A DNA stretch of 64,000 nt, taken from Marinobacter halophilus (GTDB lineage: Bacteria > Pseudomonadota > Gammaproteobacteria > Pseudomonadales > Oleiphilaceae). The notes under the pieces are model-generated. The model saw nothing but the letters and a program-made list of their open reading frames with translations, searched no databases and had not been told where the DNA came from. Location: NCBI RefSeq assembly GCF_003007685.1, contig NZ_PXNN01000013.1, positions 310,001 to 374,000 of the forward strand. The letters run 5' to 3'. Position numbers and translations under genes: made by a program. Positions 42,377-50,632 of this stretch are shown in pieces. Positions within the stretch are counted from its first letter, which is position 1; every line of letters begins with the position of its first letter.

Positions 42377-43183
42377 ATGAAGCGATACCTGACCATTGCA
42401 TTGGTATCACTGTTTACATGGATCCAAACAGTAGCAGCAGACGATACCCATAAGCTCAGCATTGCCGTCGGTGACTGGCCGCCTTACTTCGACCAGCAAG
42501 CACCCGATCAAGGCATGGTTGCCCAAATGCTTCGCGATGTCTTCGCCGAAGAAGGGTTTGAAGTAACCTACCACTTTCTGCCCTGGAAGCGGGCTTACTA
42601 TGAGGCAGCAACCGGCAAGCACGATGCCACTGCAGTCTGGATGCACGCGCCGGAACGGGAACAGGAGTTTGTTTACAGTGATCCGGTCCTGAAGGAACGA
42701 TTCGTTTTTTTTCACTTGAAAGATCAACCCATTAGCTGGTCCAGCGTAGAAGACTTATCCGGCTTGAAACTCGGCGGCAGCATTGGCTACAGCTATGGCC
42801 CGGCGTTCGATCACGCTCTTGAAAATAACCAGCTTGAAGTCGAGTGGGTGTCCAGCACCCTGCTCAACTTTCGCCGGTTGCTGTTTGACCGGATCGATGC
42901 CTTTCCCGAAGAGATCAACGTAGGTCATCATATCCTTCGGCGGGAAATGCCCGAACGCGAGGCAGCCAAAATCACCTATCACCCACAATCACTCCTGGAA
43001 AACGAAAGCTTTGTGCTATTCCCGAAAGTCCGGCCAGACACCGGGCAACTGTTGGCCCGATTCAACCAGCGCCTGCAGGCGTTCCGCGACAGCGGGCAAT
43101 ACGACAACTACTTTGAGCCCTTCTTCTCCGTTTCCAATGTTCACTCCCGTCAACTGCCCAAGAAATCTGACCAACAGCCGTAA
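42377..43183 (+). CDS. second solitary periplasmic solute-binding protein
   Basis: Periplasmic protein of 268 residues with signal peptide (about 1-20, ending TVAADD) and the type II binding fold (SBP_bac_3). Landmarks: LSIAVGDWPPYFDQQ near residue 27, GMVAQMLRDVFAEEGFEVTYHFLPW near 44 and LKLGGSIGYSYGPAFD near 128. GGAG precedes the ATG at 42377; the upstream frame is not needed. Like the 34.4 kb gene it has no transporter genes next to it, so it may be an orphan receptor or bind ligand for another system. The two proteins are not close to each other in sequence beyond the fold. Confidence 0.78.
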   Translation: MKRYLTIALVSLFTWIQTVAADDTHKLSIAVGDWPPYFDQQAPDQGMVAQMLRDVFAEEGFEVTYHFLPWKRAYYEAATGKHDATAVWMHAPEREQEFVYSDPVLKERFVFFHLKDQPISWSSVEDLSGLKLGGSIGYSYGPAFDHALENNQLEVEWVSSTLLNFRRLLFDRIDAFPEEINVGHHILRREMPEREAAKITYHPQSLLENESFVLFPKVRPDTGQLLARFNQRLQAFRDSGQYDNYFEPFFSVSNVHSRQLPKKSDQQP

Positions 43184-43197
43184 AGCAACTCATTAAG

Positions 43198-43875
43198 TTA
43201 CCCTCGCTTCGCCAGTCGTACTATATCGCCATACTCCCGCACCTTAACCACAGAACCGGAGCCGGCGCCAATTGTCAGCTTTACAAGGTCATTCACCATG
43301 GCTGCGGCCACCGTCTCCGCCTCAATCGCGCGGTACTTGCGCATAGGGCCGAGCAGCGCGCGATTGGCCACCGGCATCATTGCCATTCCGAGCGCCTCCC
43401 CGGCGCGCTGCTCCTTCCGGTCCCCCAGCAACAAACTGGGGTGATAGATCGCGAGGCAGGGAAAACCCAGACCCCGAACAGCGTCTTCCAACTCCCCCTT
43501 CACGCGGCTGTAAAACACCGATGACCCAGAAGAGGCGCCCACCGCTGACATCAGAATCATCGTTTGGGCACCGCCAATGTGGGCCAACGTTGCGGCCGTC
43601 AGAGCGTAGTCATAGTCCACCTTGCGAAACGCCTCCTGGGAGCCGGCTTTTTTGATAGTGGTGCCCAGGCAGCACACCAGTGCGTCAACCTCAAAGATCC
43701 CGGCGTGAGCTTCCAGATGATCAAAGTCGATGACCTGCTCCACCAGCTTGGGGTTATCCAGCCCCAATGAACGGCGCACCGGCACCACCACAGACGTGAT
43801 CTCGGAACGGCCCAATAGCTTTTCCACCACCAACCGACCCGTCAGGCCGGTGGCACCCATCACTAAAACGTTCAT
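43198..43875 (-). CDS. NAD(P)H-binding oxidoreductase (Rossmann, NmrA/SDR-like)
   Basis: Protein of 225 residues beginning with the Rossmann motif MNVLVMGATGLTGRLVVEKLL, followed by VDALVCCLGTTIKKAGSQEAF near 78 and VDYDYALTAATLAHIGG. It belongs to the NAD(P)-binding atypical SDR family often labelled NmrA or UPF (YbjT/HTATIP2-like). The YxxxK-like YSRVKGELED near 135 is present. Function unknown, likely reductase or redox sensor. The start at 43875 has CGGAG eight bases upstream. The group II intron ends 67 bases before this start on the same strand. Confidence 0.75.
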   Translation of the reverse strand: MNVLVMGATGLTGRLVVEKLLGRSEITSVVVPVRRSLGLDNPKLVEQVIDFDHLEAHAGIFEVDALVCCLGTTIKKAGSQEAFRKVDYDYALTAATLAHIGGAQTMILMSAVGASSGSSVFYSRVKGELEDAVRGLGFPCLAIYHPSLLLGDRKEQRAGEALGMAMMPVANRALLGPMRKYRAIEAETVAAAMVNDLVKLTIGAGSGSVVKVREYGDIVRLAKRG

Positions 43876-43941
43876 CGTGCACTCCGCTGCCAAGGGATTC
43901 TTTGTGATTAAATGCATTCTGTCGGTTGATGATAATATCGA

Positions 43942-44491
43942 GTAGGGTGAGGCGTCATAGCCTCACCCCTCTCACAGAACCGCACATGCGGGCCTCGTTC
44001 ACGGCTCATATCATTAAAATATCCCGAACTTGGGGACAGTGATGCCGGTTTTAACCTTGGTTAAGTCCATTCGGCTCAGCGCTCGTCTACAAGTGAGCCC
44101 CCGCGCACCTACTATGGCCTCGGCTGAGTTCTGGCCTCCCATCCCCACCTCTCGCGGAGTGAGTAGCACAGCGGCAGAGAACCAGACTTCCCAGGGTAAG
44201 ACGCGAGACCTTCACACTTATACCCTCCGCATTTACGTCCACACCTTCCATGCAAGTACTGGGCTTTGACGATATTAGCCGCCTTACCCGGTGTGACCGC
44301 CTAATATGATTCCTGTTCGTCAGGCCAGTGCTTTGCCTGCAGCTTACTTCCGGCCGGCGCTCCGGAGATTCCACCTCGTGATGGACACACTTGCCGGGCC
44401 CACAGGGGACTTACACCCCCAAGTCATCCGGCCAGCACCACCTGAACCGGAACAGCGCCCGTCAAGGCGCTACGCGCCATACCTGGCGCAC
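43942..44491 (-). mobile_element. ORF-less group II intron
   Basis: On the minus strand a segment of about 550 nt has the landmarks of a bacterial group II intron. The 5' end reads GTGCGCCAGG, the GTGCG start of such introns. Near the other end (43977-44007) lies a domain V-like hairpin with GAGCCG opening and GCGGTTC closing; a domain VI-like perfect hairpin (GGGTGAGGC / GCCTCACCC) follows, and the segment ends CTAC, fitting the AY rule. No reverse transcriptase frame is inside, and none is in the window, so mobility would need a maturase from elsewhere. The upper helix of domain V looks irregular. Ends are accurate to about five bases. It was not seen as one of the protein genes because it has none. 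Confidence 0.75.
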
Positions 44492-44498
44492 TAACGAG

Positions 44499-44525
44499 AA
44501 AGGACCCCGAAGGGTCCTTTTTATT
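44499..44525. terminator. terminator at the intron 5' junction
   Basis: AAAGGACCC (44499-44507) and GGGTCCTTT (44512-44520) pair perfectly around a CGAA loop. On the minus strand the loop is TTCG and this is the terminator of the ice-binding gene; on the plus strand TTTTTATT follows. It lies eight bases from the intron 5' end. Confidence 0.8.
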
Positions 44526-44548
44526 CTACAGCTTCCGTGCCGCAGGTT

Positions 44549-45700
44549 TTACTCTTCCGGTTCCGTAACGGTATTCTGCTGCAGGGTTACGGCGGTCTGT
44601 GATAACAATCTACCGTTAACCGTTGCTTTAGTTTTGACTGAAACGCCTTTTTCAGCGAGAACGATACCTGCGAAGGTTGCATCGGTACCAATCACTACTC
44701 CTTCGCCACCACCGACCTGCCAGAAGACATTTTTCGCTAACGCACCGCCAATTAATGATACCTGGGTATTACTGGCCTGAACTACGTCACCAGCTACCTG
44801 AAAGATCCAGACATCGTTCGCGCTACCTGACAGGGTCACAGTCGTGCTGATTAATACGTCTGTACCCCATTTATAGAGACCGGGTGCCAGCGTCTTGTTG
44901 CTAATATCGCCCGCATGCTCCTCGGTAAAATCAGGTGTCGTTCTGCCGGCCGCATCGTCGTAGGCTGTTCCCATGTCCAGGACCGCATTGGCAACCAAGG
45001 TGTTGTCAGTTGCTGATCCGGCAAAACAGGTTGTGTCAGCGCTACCTGTATACGCATCATTTGAGCCGTAAATGGTGCCAGTCATTTCCGAGCAAGTTAC
45101 CTCGTCCATAGCCGCCGCTGTGATGGGGCTGGCACCGATATTTCCAGTAATAACGGAAATAGGCACGTTGGTAACACCAGTCTTTGTCAGTATGACAAAA
45201 TCTCCGGCTGTTCTGAGATTGACAGGTTCCGGGCCGGTCGCGACTACTGTACCGGTCTTAAAGGTCCAGACGAAATCAGCGGCGAGTGCGTTGGCTGCGA
45301 GATCGGTGACCGCTGTTGTCAACGTTGCGGTATAGAACGTGTCGGCCTCGAGGTGATTCTCAGGGCTAAAGGTTGCCAGTTTGTCCGAGTAGCTCACGGT
45401 ACCTGACACCTCGGTTACACCCAGGTCTGCAGTCAGAGTAAAGCTGTCCCGATTTACGGAAGCAGGATCCAGTGACTCACTAAATAAAGCCGTAATGCTT
45501 CGGTTGAGCGCAAAACCCGTAGCACTATCGTCCGGGTCAGTGGAGCTTACTGTGGGAGCGGTTGCATCTGCTTCGATGCCGTCTGACTCATCAATACTTT
45601 TTTTGGCGTTATTGCTATCAGTGCAAGCTGACAAAGTTAAAGCTAATAAAACAAAAAAGGCACTAAATAAATACTTAGTGATGTTTTGTGTAAATCCCAT
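44549..45700 (-). CDS. ice-binding lipoprotein (Ig-like plus DUF3494)
   Basis: Lipoprotein of 383 residues with lipobox LSAC (Cys near residue 26), a linker rich in Asp/Ser, a Big_5-type Ig-like domain (about 50-155, PDDSATGFALNRSITALFSESLDP and VWTFKTG) and a C-terminal DUF3494 ice-binding beta-solenoid (about 160-375): LRTAGDFVILTKTG, VITGNIGASPI, GLYKWGTDVLI, DVWIFQVAGDV, NVFWQVGG and VNGRLLSQTAVTLQ. Proteins of this family bind ice crystals and are known from polar microbes. Anchoring by lipid and Ig-like spacing suggest cell-surface display, as in ice-adhering bacteria. It is likely monocistronic with its own terminator. Binding is inferred from family. Confidence 0.85.
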   Translation of the reverse strand: MGFTQNITKYLFSAFFVLLALTLSACTDSNNAKKSIDESDGIEADATAPTVSSTDPDDSATGFALNRSITALFSESLDPASVNRDSFTLTADLGVTEVSGTVSYSDKLATFSPENHLEADTFYTATLTTAVTDLAANALAADFVWTFKTGTVVATGPEPVNLRTAGDFVILTKTGVTNVPISVITGNIGASPITAAAMDEVTCSEMTGTIYGSNDAYTGSADTTCFAGSATDNTLVANAVLDMGTAYDDAAGRTTPDFTEEHAGDISNKTLAPGLYKWGTDVLISTTVTLSGSANDVWIFQVAGDVVQASNTQVSLIGGALAKNVFWQVGGGEGVVIGTDATFAGIVLAEKGVSVKTKATVNGRLLSQTAVTLQQNTVTEPEE

Positions 45701-46166
45701 ATTATTTTCCTACTGCTGTATTCCGCCCATATATTTATAGACGGACATGGGAATGAGCAATAAATAACCACATGCTCATTCCGGGATGCCTCATGCATTC
45801 GCAGCCATTGTTAACTCGCGAGAACCTGCAGTGAGTGCGCTCTTGGTAAACCTTTGCGGCCTGTTATAAATTAGCCACGGGTTCTTATATTCCTTATCCC
45901 GAACATAAGATACATTTAAATTAAATTAATTATTAACTCTATATAAATGAAAGACTAATGCCTTTTAAAAACAGATTTTATTCAGATTGACTTCGTAAAT
46001 TATTGCAGATTTTAATGCAATCCAGCCGATCCGTTGAGCCTGCACTGCAGGAGAAGGAAATTTTTGGCTGAAAATCCATTATCAAACGCCGCAAAAGGCT
46101 CATGAACGCCCGCCAGCCGTAAAACGAGCATCGAACCTTTTACGGGGGTCATCGGTTGGCACACCC
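45701..46166. other. 466-base AT-rich intergenic region upstream of the ice-binding gene
   Basis: No gene is supported. Base composition is AT-rich at 45880-46010 (TTAAATTAATTATTAACTC region), unlike the surrounding coding DNA. A small inverted repeat ATTGCA/TGCAAT lies at 46002-46021. The terminator-like hairpin at 46117-46145 belongs to the next gene. The promoter of the ice-binding gene should be here, facing left. Confidence 0.5.
46117..46145 (-). terminator. hairpin after the 46.2 kb hypothetical gene
   Basis: CCGTAAAA (46117-46124) and TTTTACGG (46138-46145) pair perfectly around a 13-base loop, 21 bases after the stop codon of the leftward gene at 46167. There is no long T run. Confidence 0.45.
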
Positions 46167-46490
46167 TTAGCCAAAATAGTCCTGCACCCAGTCGACCAGC
46201 ATGCTGGCATTCATGTCGGCAAGTGCCATCTGTTTGAAATCATTACCCACCTCATCCTCCATGGTGACAAACTGATAGAGCAACGCACCGGGCTGCTCAT
46301 CATGCAGGATGAGTGTGATGCGCCTGCGGGTGCGCAGGCAGTCGATCGTCATCACATCCGCAGGAATGCCGGCATCGCGCATGCCGCGACGCACTTCTAC
46401 CACCGGATTGATATGCTGATGGGCGGCCTGGATACGGGTGTGGGCCTCGCTGGCCATGTCAGAGAGGGACTTCAGGGGATCTTCATGCAT
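46167..46490 (-). CDS. conserved-looking hypothetical protein
   Basis: Unrecognised protein of 107 residues without signal peptide. It is a mix of helix and strand (VVEVRRGMRDAGIPADVMTIDCLRTRRRITLILHDEQPGALLYQFVTMEDE), with GxxLLYQF like small regulators of unknown role. A moderately conserved look and own terminator-like hairpin support coding. No neighbours on the same strand. A ribosome site is weak (the sequence before the start is AT-poor), so the start is uncertain. Confidence 0.6.
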   Translation of the reverse strand: MHEDPLKSLSDMASEAHTRIQAAHQHINPVVEVRRGMRDAGIPADVMTIDCLRTRRRITLILHDEQPGALLYQFVTMEDEVGNDFKQMALADMNASMLVDWVQDYFG

Positions 46491-46669
46491 CAGGACCGGC
46501 TCGCTCTGGGGCTATGTGATTGACGTAAAAGGGCCATAGTAGCCCAATCGTAACCGCCGATAAAAATCTGCAGGCCAGACACTCCCCTTGCCGCCCAATG
46601 CATACGGTGCCAAGCTTGCACAAACAATCAATTCGTTGCGCCAGTTGGCGCGTTACAAGGAATCATCGC

Positions 46670-46873
46670 ATGGGAAGTTCAAAACTTGTCGGTATCGTTT
46701 TACTCGTCGTGGGCATTGCCCTGCTGTATTTCGGCTATCAGTCAACACAGTCTGTTGGCAACCAGCTGACCGAGACCGTCACGGGTCGTTTTACCGATGA
46801 GACCATGTGGTATTTGATCGGCGGTGCCGCGGCGACTGCAGCGGGTGCGTTCCTCACGTTTTTTAGAAAGTAG
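46670..46873 (+). CDS. DUF3185 small membrane protein
   Basis: Protein of 67 residues of the DUF3185 family with two hydrophobic segments (KLVGIVLLVVGIALLYFGYQSTQS near residue 5 and WYLIGGAAATAAGAFLTFF near 47). AAGGAAT precedes the ATG at 46670. The role of the family is unknown. Its 3' end overlaps the opposing DUF2784 gene by 11 bases. The longer upstream frame is not real. Confidence 0.8.
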   Translation: MGSSKLVGIVLLVVGIALLYFGYQSTQSVGNQLTETVTGRFTDETMWYLIGGAAATAAGAFLTFFRK

Positions 46874-47255
46874 GTCTGACCCAAAACCAGCTGGCCAGCA
46901 CCAGCGCCCCGAACACCGAGTAAACCAGAATAAACACCCAGTCCGGCGCGCTGTAATACAGGATGGATTGCAGCCAATGCTGAATGAACGAGCCGTCGTA
47001 GGCGGCATCACCCGCCTTCTCCCGAAGTGTCATTTCCCACACCGTCAGCGGGCAGAGTACGCCCAGCCAGGACTGCAGAACCACGATACCGATCACGATC
47101 AAATGGCTCAGCCGAAACCAGAAATTGCGCACCCACCGCCACTTTAGACAATGCCCCATCAAGGTGGCCACAAGGCCTAGAATGACGAACACCACGAGTA
47201 GCATGTGCAAGGCCAGGAGCAGGTCTGCCAGTATCAGAAACCATCGGCTATCCAT
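46863..47255 (-). CDS. DUF2784 membrane protein
   Basis: Membrane protein of 130 residues of the DUF2784 family. It has three or four hydrophobic segments; typical blocks are LILADLLLALHMLLVVFVILG near residue 6, HLIVIGIVVLQSWLGVLCPLTVWEM near 51 and the C-terminal VYSVFGALVLASWFWVRP. A conserved Cys-Pro-Leu-Thr (CPLTVWE) is the family signature. Function unknown. GGGGTGG lies before the ATG at 47255. It is convergent with the DUF3185 gene. Confidence 0.8.
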   Translation of the reverse strand: MDSRWFLILADLLLALHMLLVVFVILGLVATLMGHCLKWRWVRNFWFRLSHLIVIGIVVLQSWLGVLCPLTVWEMTLREKAGDAAYDGSFIQHWLQSILYYSAPDWVFILVYSVFGALVLASWFWVRPTF

Positions 47256-47367
47256 TACCACCCCCCAAGAACCTGTCGCGTAGTCCTTGATGTCCAGCGC
47301 ACCCAATGCCAAGCTTCCCACGATCTACTCGAACTCTTTCGACCGTAGAACCACAAGAGAATTCAAC

Positions 47368-47511
47368 ATGACTCTGCACTTACAACTCGCCCCCATTATC
47401 AGCATTGCCGCCGGTATTGGCATCCTGGTGTTTCCCAAGCTGCTTAATTACATTGTGGCTGGTTACCTGATTGTTGTCGGTGTACTTGGCCTGACGGGCG
47501 GCTCTTTCTGA
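47368..47511 (+). CDS. DUF3096 small membrane protein
   Basis: Protein of 47 residues of the DUF3096 family, almost all hydrophobic: LAPIISIAAGIGILVFPKLLNYIVAGYLIVVGVLGL. It should span the membrane twice. A ribosome site GAGA lies before the ATG at 47368; longer frames are not likely. Unknown function; such tiny proteins are found as single genes in several gammaproteobacteria. Confidence 0.75.
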   Translation: MTLHLQLAPIISIAAGIGILVFPKLLNYIVAGYLIVVGVLGLTGGSF

Positions 47512-48105
47512 CCCGAGCCTTCGCACCATGGCAGTGATTTCAGTGCCAAAGCACACCAAAGTAACGCACAACCTGCTCGATCGTTAGTCAAGTTTCACCG
47601 CCATTCGCCTTATGAGGTATTGTTGGGCCAACGGCCAGTGCTGGCCTCTGTTCGGGATGGCAGAATACTGGTACGCAGGCAAATCACAGAGCCAGAGACA
47701 ACATTAACATTCTGACCGCCGGGCGAGAGCCCATTGCGGATACGACTCATTGCATTGAATTGCCCTCAACCCGGGGGCAGTGACAGAACACTGCCCTCGG
47801 TATCCCGTTGGCAAAACTGCCGGAGGCCCTCTGCACTCGTTTAAATATGTAATCGCTCACTGTCGCCGCGCCTGACAATCATTCACGCACCATCAGCCTG
47901 TCTCAGATAAAAACAATTAAGAACAGCAAGTTAAATAATCATCACCCCCCCTGAACCAGGTTACGCTCAGTCTCAATGTGTATCCCTCCGTAAGCGCCGG
48001 TTTCCTGACAGATTCAGCCCGCCAAACCTTGAGCCAGGCCACACATAACCGAAAAACGCCGCTGTATGATTCGCCCGAATTCGTCAAAAAAACTGGTGCG
48101 AAACC
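47512..48105. other. 594-base gene-free stretch with a strong hairpin
   Basis: No gene longer than about 20 codons with a ribosome site was found. GGGCAGTG (47775-47782) and CACTGCCC (47789-47796) pair perfectly with a six-base loop. No T run follows. The stretch could hold a small RNA or long leader of the lipoprotein gene at 48106. The promoter of that gene should lie here. AATTAAGAACAGC and other AT-rich parts occur at 47910-47950. Confidence 0.5.
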
Positions 48106-49530
48106 ATGACATATTGCGGCAATAAACTAACGAAGCATGGACTGCTGATCTTACCTGCGGTGGTTCTGCTCTCGGGCTGCGGTCTGGACACGACTTCCGG
48201 TGAAAGCACTACAGCAGCACAATCCCAAGGCGCTAACGAGCCGACCGTTGAGATCGCCGGAGCTGCTATGAAAGGCGTCATTCAACAGGGGTTGGTAACC
48301 GCCCACCGTCTGATCTCCGACAAAGACGGTATCTATGTTCCGCAACGACAAGCGGCAAAACCTGTACTGACCGCTGACGATGGCAGTTATACCTGGCAAT
48401 TGCGTGGAAAAGCCGATGGCTGGGCTTTGGTAGAACTTCAGGCAAACGACAACACTCGCATGATCTGCGACGTTGTGCCCAAATGCGATCAGAAAGATGC
48501 CGAGCCTGTGGCCTTTGGCCAACCCATGGCGCTGGACCGAGACTTCATTCTGCGCGGAGCCGGCGATCTGCGCATGGAGACCGTCAACCTGACCCCGCTG
48601 ACCCATCTGGCAGTAACCCTGGCTGAGCGCAGTGTCAACGGGCTTTCTCCCGAGGACCTCTCGGGTAGTTACCAAACGGTAGAGGGCTGGTTCGGCCTGT
48701 CAGCCGGCTCCCTGCGACTCACCCCGCCAGATCTGACCCGATTGGATGGAGCGGACGATGTGTCTGCCGATGCCCTGCACGTGGCCATCACCAATGCCGC
48801 CTTTTTGGCACTGGTGAACAATAACCCTAAATGGGGCACGATTTCCGATGTACTGAACAACATCGCCTCCCAGGTCGGCGAAACGGGTCAGATCAGTCTG
48901 ACCGGTGATGACACGAACGTGGCGCTGACAGATCTCATTGCCGCCGCTGCCATCCAGGCCTCCGAGCTTCAGGCCACCGTGGATTCAAGCATCTTCAGTG
49001 AGCGACTGAAGGAAGTCGAGGACCGCAACGTCCAGCGCTTCGAGACCCTTGCGGGTGTTTACGGAGACAGCGATACCAACAATGACACCACAGCCGACAC
49101 CACCAACGAAAATAACGACACAACAGAAAATGCGACCGGGACCGATGGCGACAGCACAGGTGACACTGTCGTTGACTCAGACACAGACAGTGGAACTGGA
49201 ACCGAAACTGGAAACGAAACCAGCGAACCTCCCGTTACAGAGCCCACCCCGGAAGCAACCATTCCGGCTGATGCAGCCCTGCTGAGCTGGACCGCGCCGT
49301 TAACCCGCGAAAACGGTGACAGCCTGGCCATGGGTGAAATCGCCGGCTTTGAAGTCGTCTACGGCACCAGCGCAGAAACTCTGGACCAGAGCCTCGCTAT
49401 CGGAGATGCCTCCGTCGACGAACTGCTGGTGGATGAGCTAACCCAAGGCACCTGGTATTTTGCTATCCGCACACTGGACACCGATGGCAATCGCAGCCGG
49501 CTGTCTGAGGTTGTGCACAAGCAGATCTGA
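48106..49530 (+). CDS. surface lipoprotein with acidic Thr/Asn linker and FnIII-like end
   Basis: Protein of 474 residues. A lipoprotein signal with lipobox LSGC puts the Cys near residue 25. The N-terminal part (45-325) has no recognised family, although it holds segments like GAAMKGVIQQGLVTAHRLIS that recall carboxypeptidase-regulatory-like beta domains in secreted proteins. A low-complexity linker (about 325-385) rich in Thr, Asp, Asn, Gly and Glu follows, then a C-terminal fibronectin III-like domain (LLSWTAPLTRENGDSL to TWYFAIRTLDTDGNRSRLSE). Such layouts suit a surface-exposed protein. The ribosome site before the ATG is weak. Function unknown. Confidence 0.72.
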   Translation: MTYCGNKLTKHGLLILPAVVLLSGCGLDTTSGESTTAAQSQGANEPTVEIAGAAMKGVIQQGLVTAHRLISDKDGIYVPQRQAAKPVLTADDGSYTWQLRGKADGWALVELQANDNTRMICDVVPKCDQKDAEPVAFGQPMALDRDFILRGAGDLRMETVNLTPLTHLAVTLAERSVNGLSPEDLSGSYQTVEGWFGLSAGSLRLTPPDLTRLDGADDVSADALHVAITNAAFLALVNNNPKWGTISDVLNNIASQVGETGQISLTGDDTNVALTDLIAAAAIQASELQATVDSSIFSERLKEVEDRNVQRFETLAGVYGDSDTNNDTTADTTNENNDTTENATGTDGDSTGDTVVDSDTDSGTGTETGNETSEPPVTEPTPEATIPADAALLSWTAPLTRENGDSLAMGEIAGFEVVYGTSAETLDQSLAIGDASVDELLVDELTQGTWYFAIRTLDTDGNRSRLSEVVHKQI

Positions 49531-49611
49531 ACAAACCTTCGGTGCGGCCAAGGGTGGGAAGAACCTCATTCCCGCCCGCCTGGTCGAGACGGGATGTCGT
49601 CTTATTAACGA

Positions 49612-50562
49612 TCAATCACCTTCAAAAGGACTGTAAAAGCCCAACTGCGAAAAGCGAACAACATTGAATTCGCCCGCAAGGGCATCGGCCAGGAAACCGA
49701 TGTGCCCGGGAGTAATCTCACAACACCCGCCAACAACACGGGCACCATCCGCCAGCCATTGGCGCACCAGCGCTGCATAGGCTTCTGGAGAGATATCCGG
49801 CCGCGCCTCCAAAGCATCCACCAAGCCACCGCTGGCCACGGCTTCTACAGATTTAAAGGCATTGGCGTAACCTCCAACAACCGGATACAGATTCACCAGT
49901 TCCGGCATGGCGCCAGTAACCAGTTCAGGGTCACAGCAGTTCAACATCACCGCAGCGGGCGAATATCCTTCGACGGCAGCAATCGCTTCCGCCAGGGTTT
50001 CACCCGATTTGAGCCGGCCATTCGCTTCAAGTCGAAAGGCCACGCCAAAAGGTTTACCCAGCTCGCTGGCTGCGGCACAGGCCGCCCGGGCTTCCAGCGT
50101 GTTGGTCATGGTTTCGATCAGGACTACGTCGGCCCCGGCCTGCAGCCGAATCAGCGTATCGTATTCTTCACGCACGTCCTCAAAAGAACGGGCAGGCTGG
50201 CCCTGATAGCTTGCAGTCAAAGGGGGAAGACAAGCGGCAATATCCACCTGCACTCCAGTAGCGTTAATTGCACGCTCGAGAGCCACGAATGCCTGCTGAT
50301 GAATGACCTTCATCTGCTCTTGCAACCCTTGCTTGCGCAGACGGGTTGGTGTGGCGGCATAGGTATTCAGCGTCAGCGTTTTTGCCCCGGCCCGGATGAA
50401 ATCCGCATGTACCTCCGTGACAATCTCTGGCTGCTCCAGCATGACTGCTACGGACCATAGCGGCGAACTGACATCACGGGCCCTGCGATAGATTTCCTGG
50501 CCAACACCACCGTCAAGAAGTGCAATGGATCGCCGGTTGTCTTTAACTTCTTTAGTAAACAT
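49612..50562 (-). CDS. homocysteine S-methyltransferase family protein
   Basis: Zinc-type methyltransferase of 316 residues of the MmuM/BHMT family, which transfers a methyl group to homocysteine to make methionine. Motifs: LLDGGVGQEI near residue 15, TLTLNTYAATPTRL near 62, LIETMTNTLEA near 146, VMLNCCDPELV near 205 with one zinc Cys and VVGGCCEITPGHI near 285 with the Cys pair. The methyl donor (S-methylmethionine, betaine or another) cannot be assigned. It has no neighbours on its strand. The 17-base gap to the alcohol dehydrogenase remnant at its 5' side suggests a broken region. Confidence 0.88.
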   Translation of the reverse strand: MFTKEVKDNRRSIALLDGGVGQEIYRRARDVSSPLWSVAVMLEQPEIVTEVHADFIRAGAKTLTLNTYAATPTRLRKQGLQEQMKVIHQQAFVALERAINATGVQVDIAACLPPLTASYQGQPARSFEDVREEYDTLIRLQAGADVVLIETMTNTLEARAACAAASELGKPFGVAFRLEANGRLKSGETLAEAIAAVEGYSPAAVMLNCCDPELVTGAMPELVNLYPVVGGYANAFKSVEAVASGGLVDALEARPDISPEAYAALVRQWLADGARVVGGCCEITPGHIGFLADALAGEFNVVRFSQLGFYSPFEGD

Positions 50563-50632
50563 CGAAATCTCCGAGTGAGTGCTGAAAATAGAGCCGAGAG
50601 TATCTACAGAGAGTGCTCATAGAGAGTGTCGT

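Noticed and set aside
44087-44374. 95-codon frame inside the group II intron
   Set aside because: The sequence is part of the intron RNA and shows no maturase or reverse transcriptase motif; such frames are often mis-annotated in introns.
43937-44520. considered as an IS or MITE end
   Set aside because: No terminal inverted repeats or target duplication; the group II 5' and domain V-VI landmarks explain it better.
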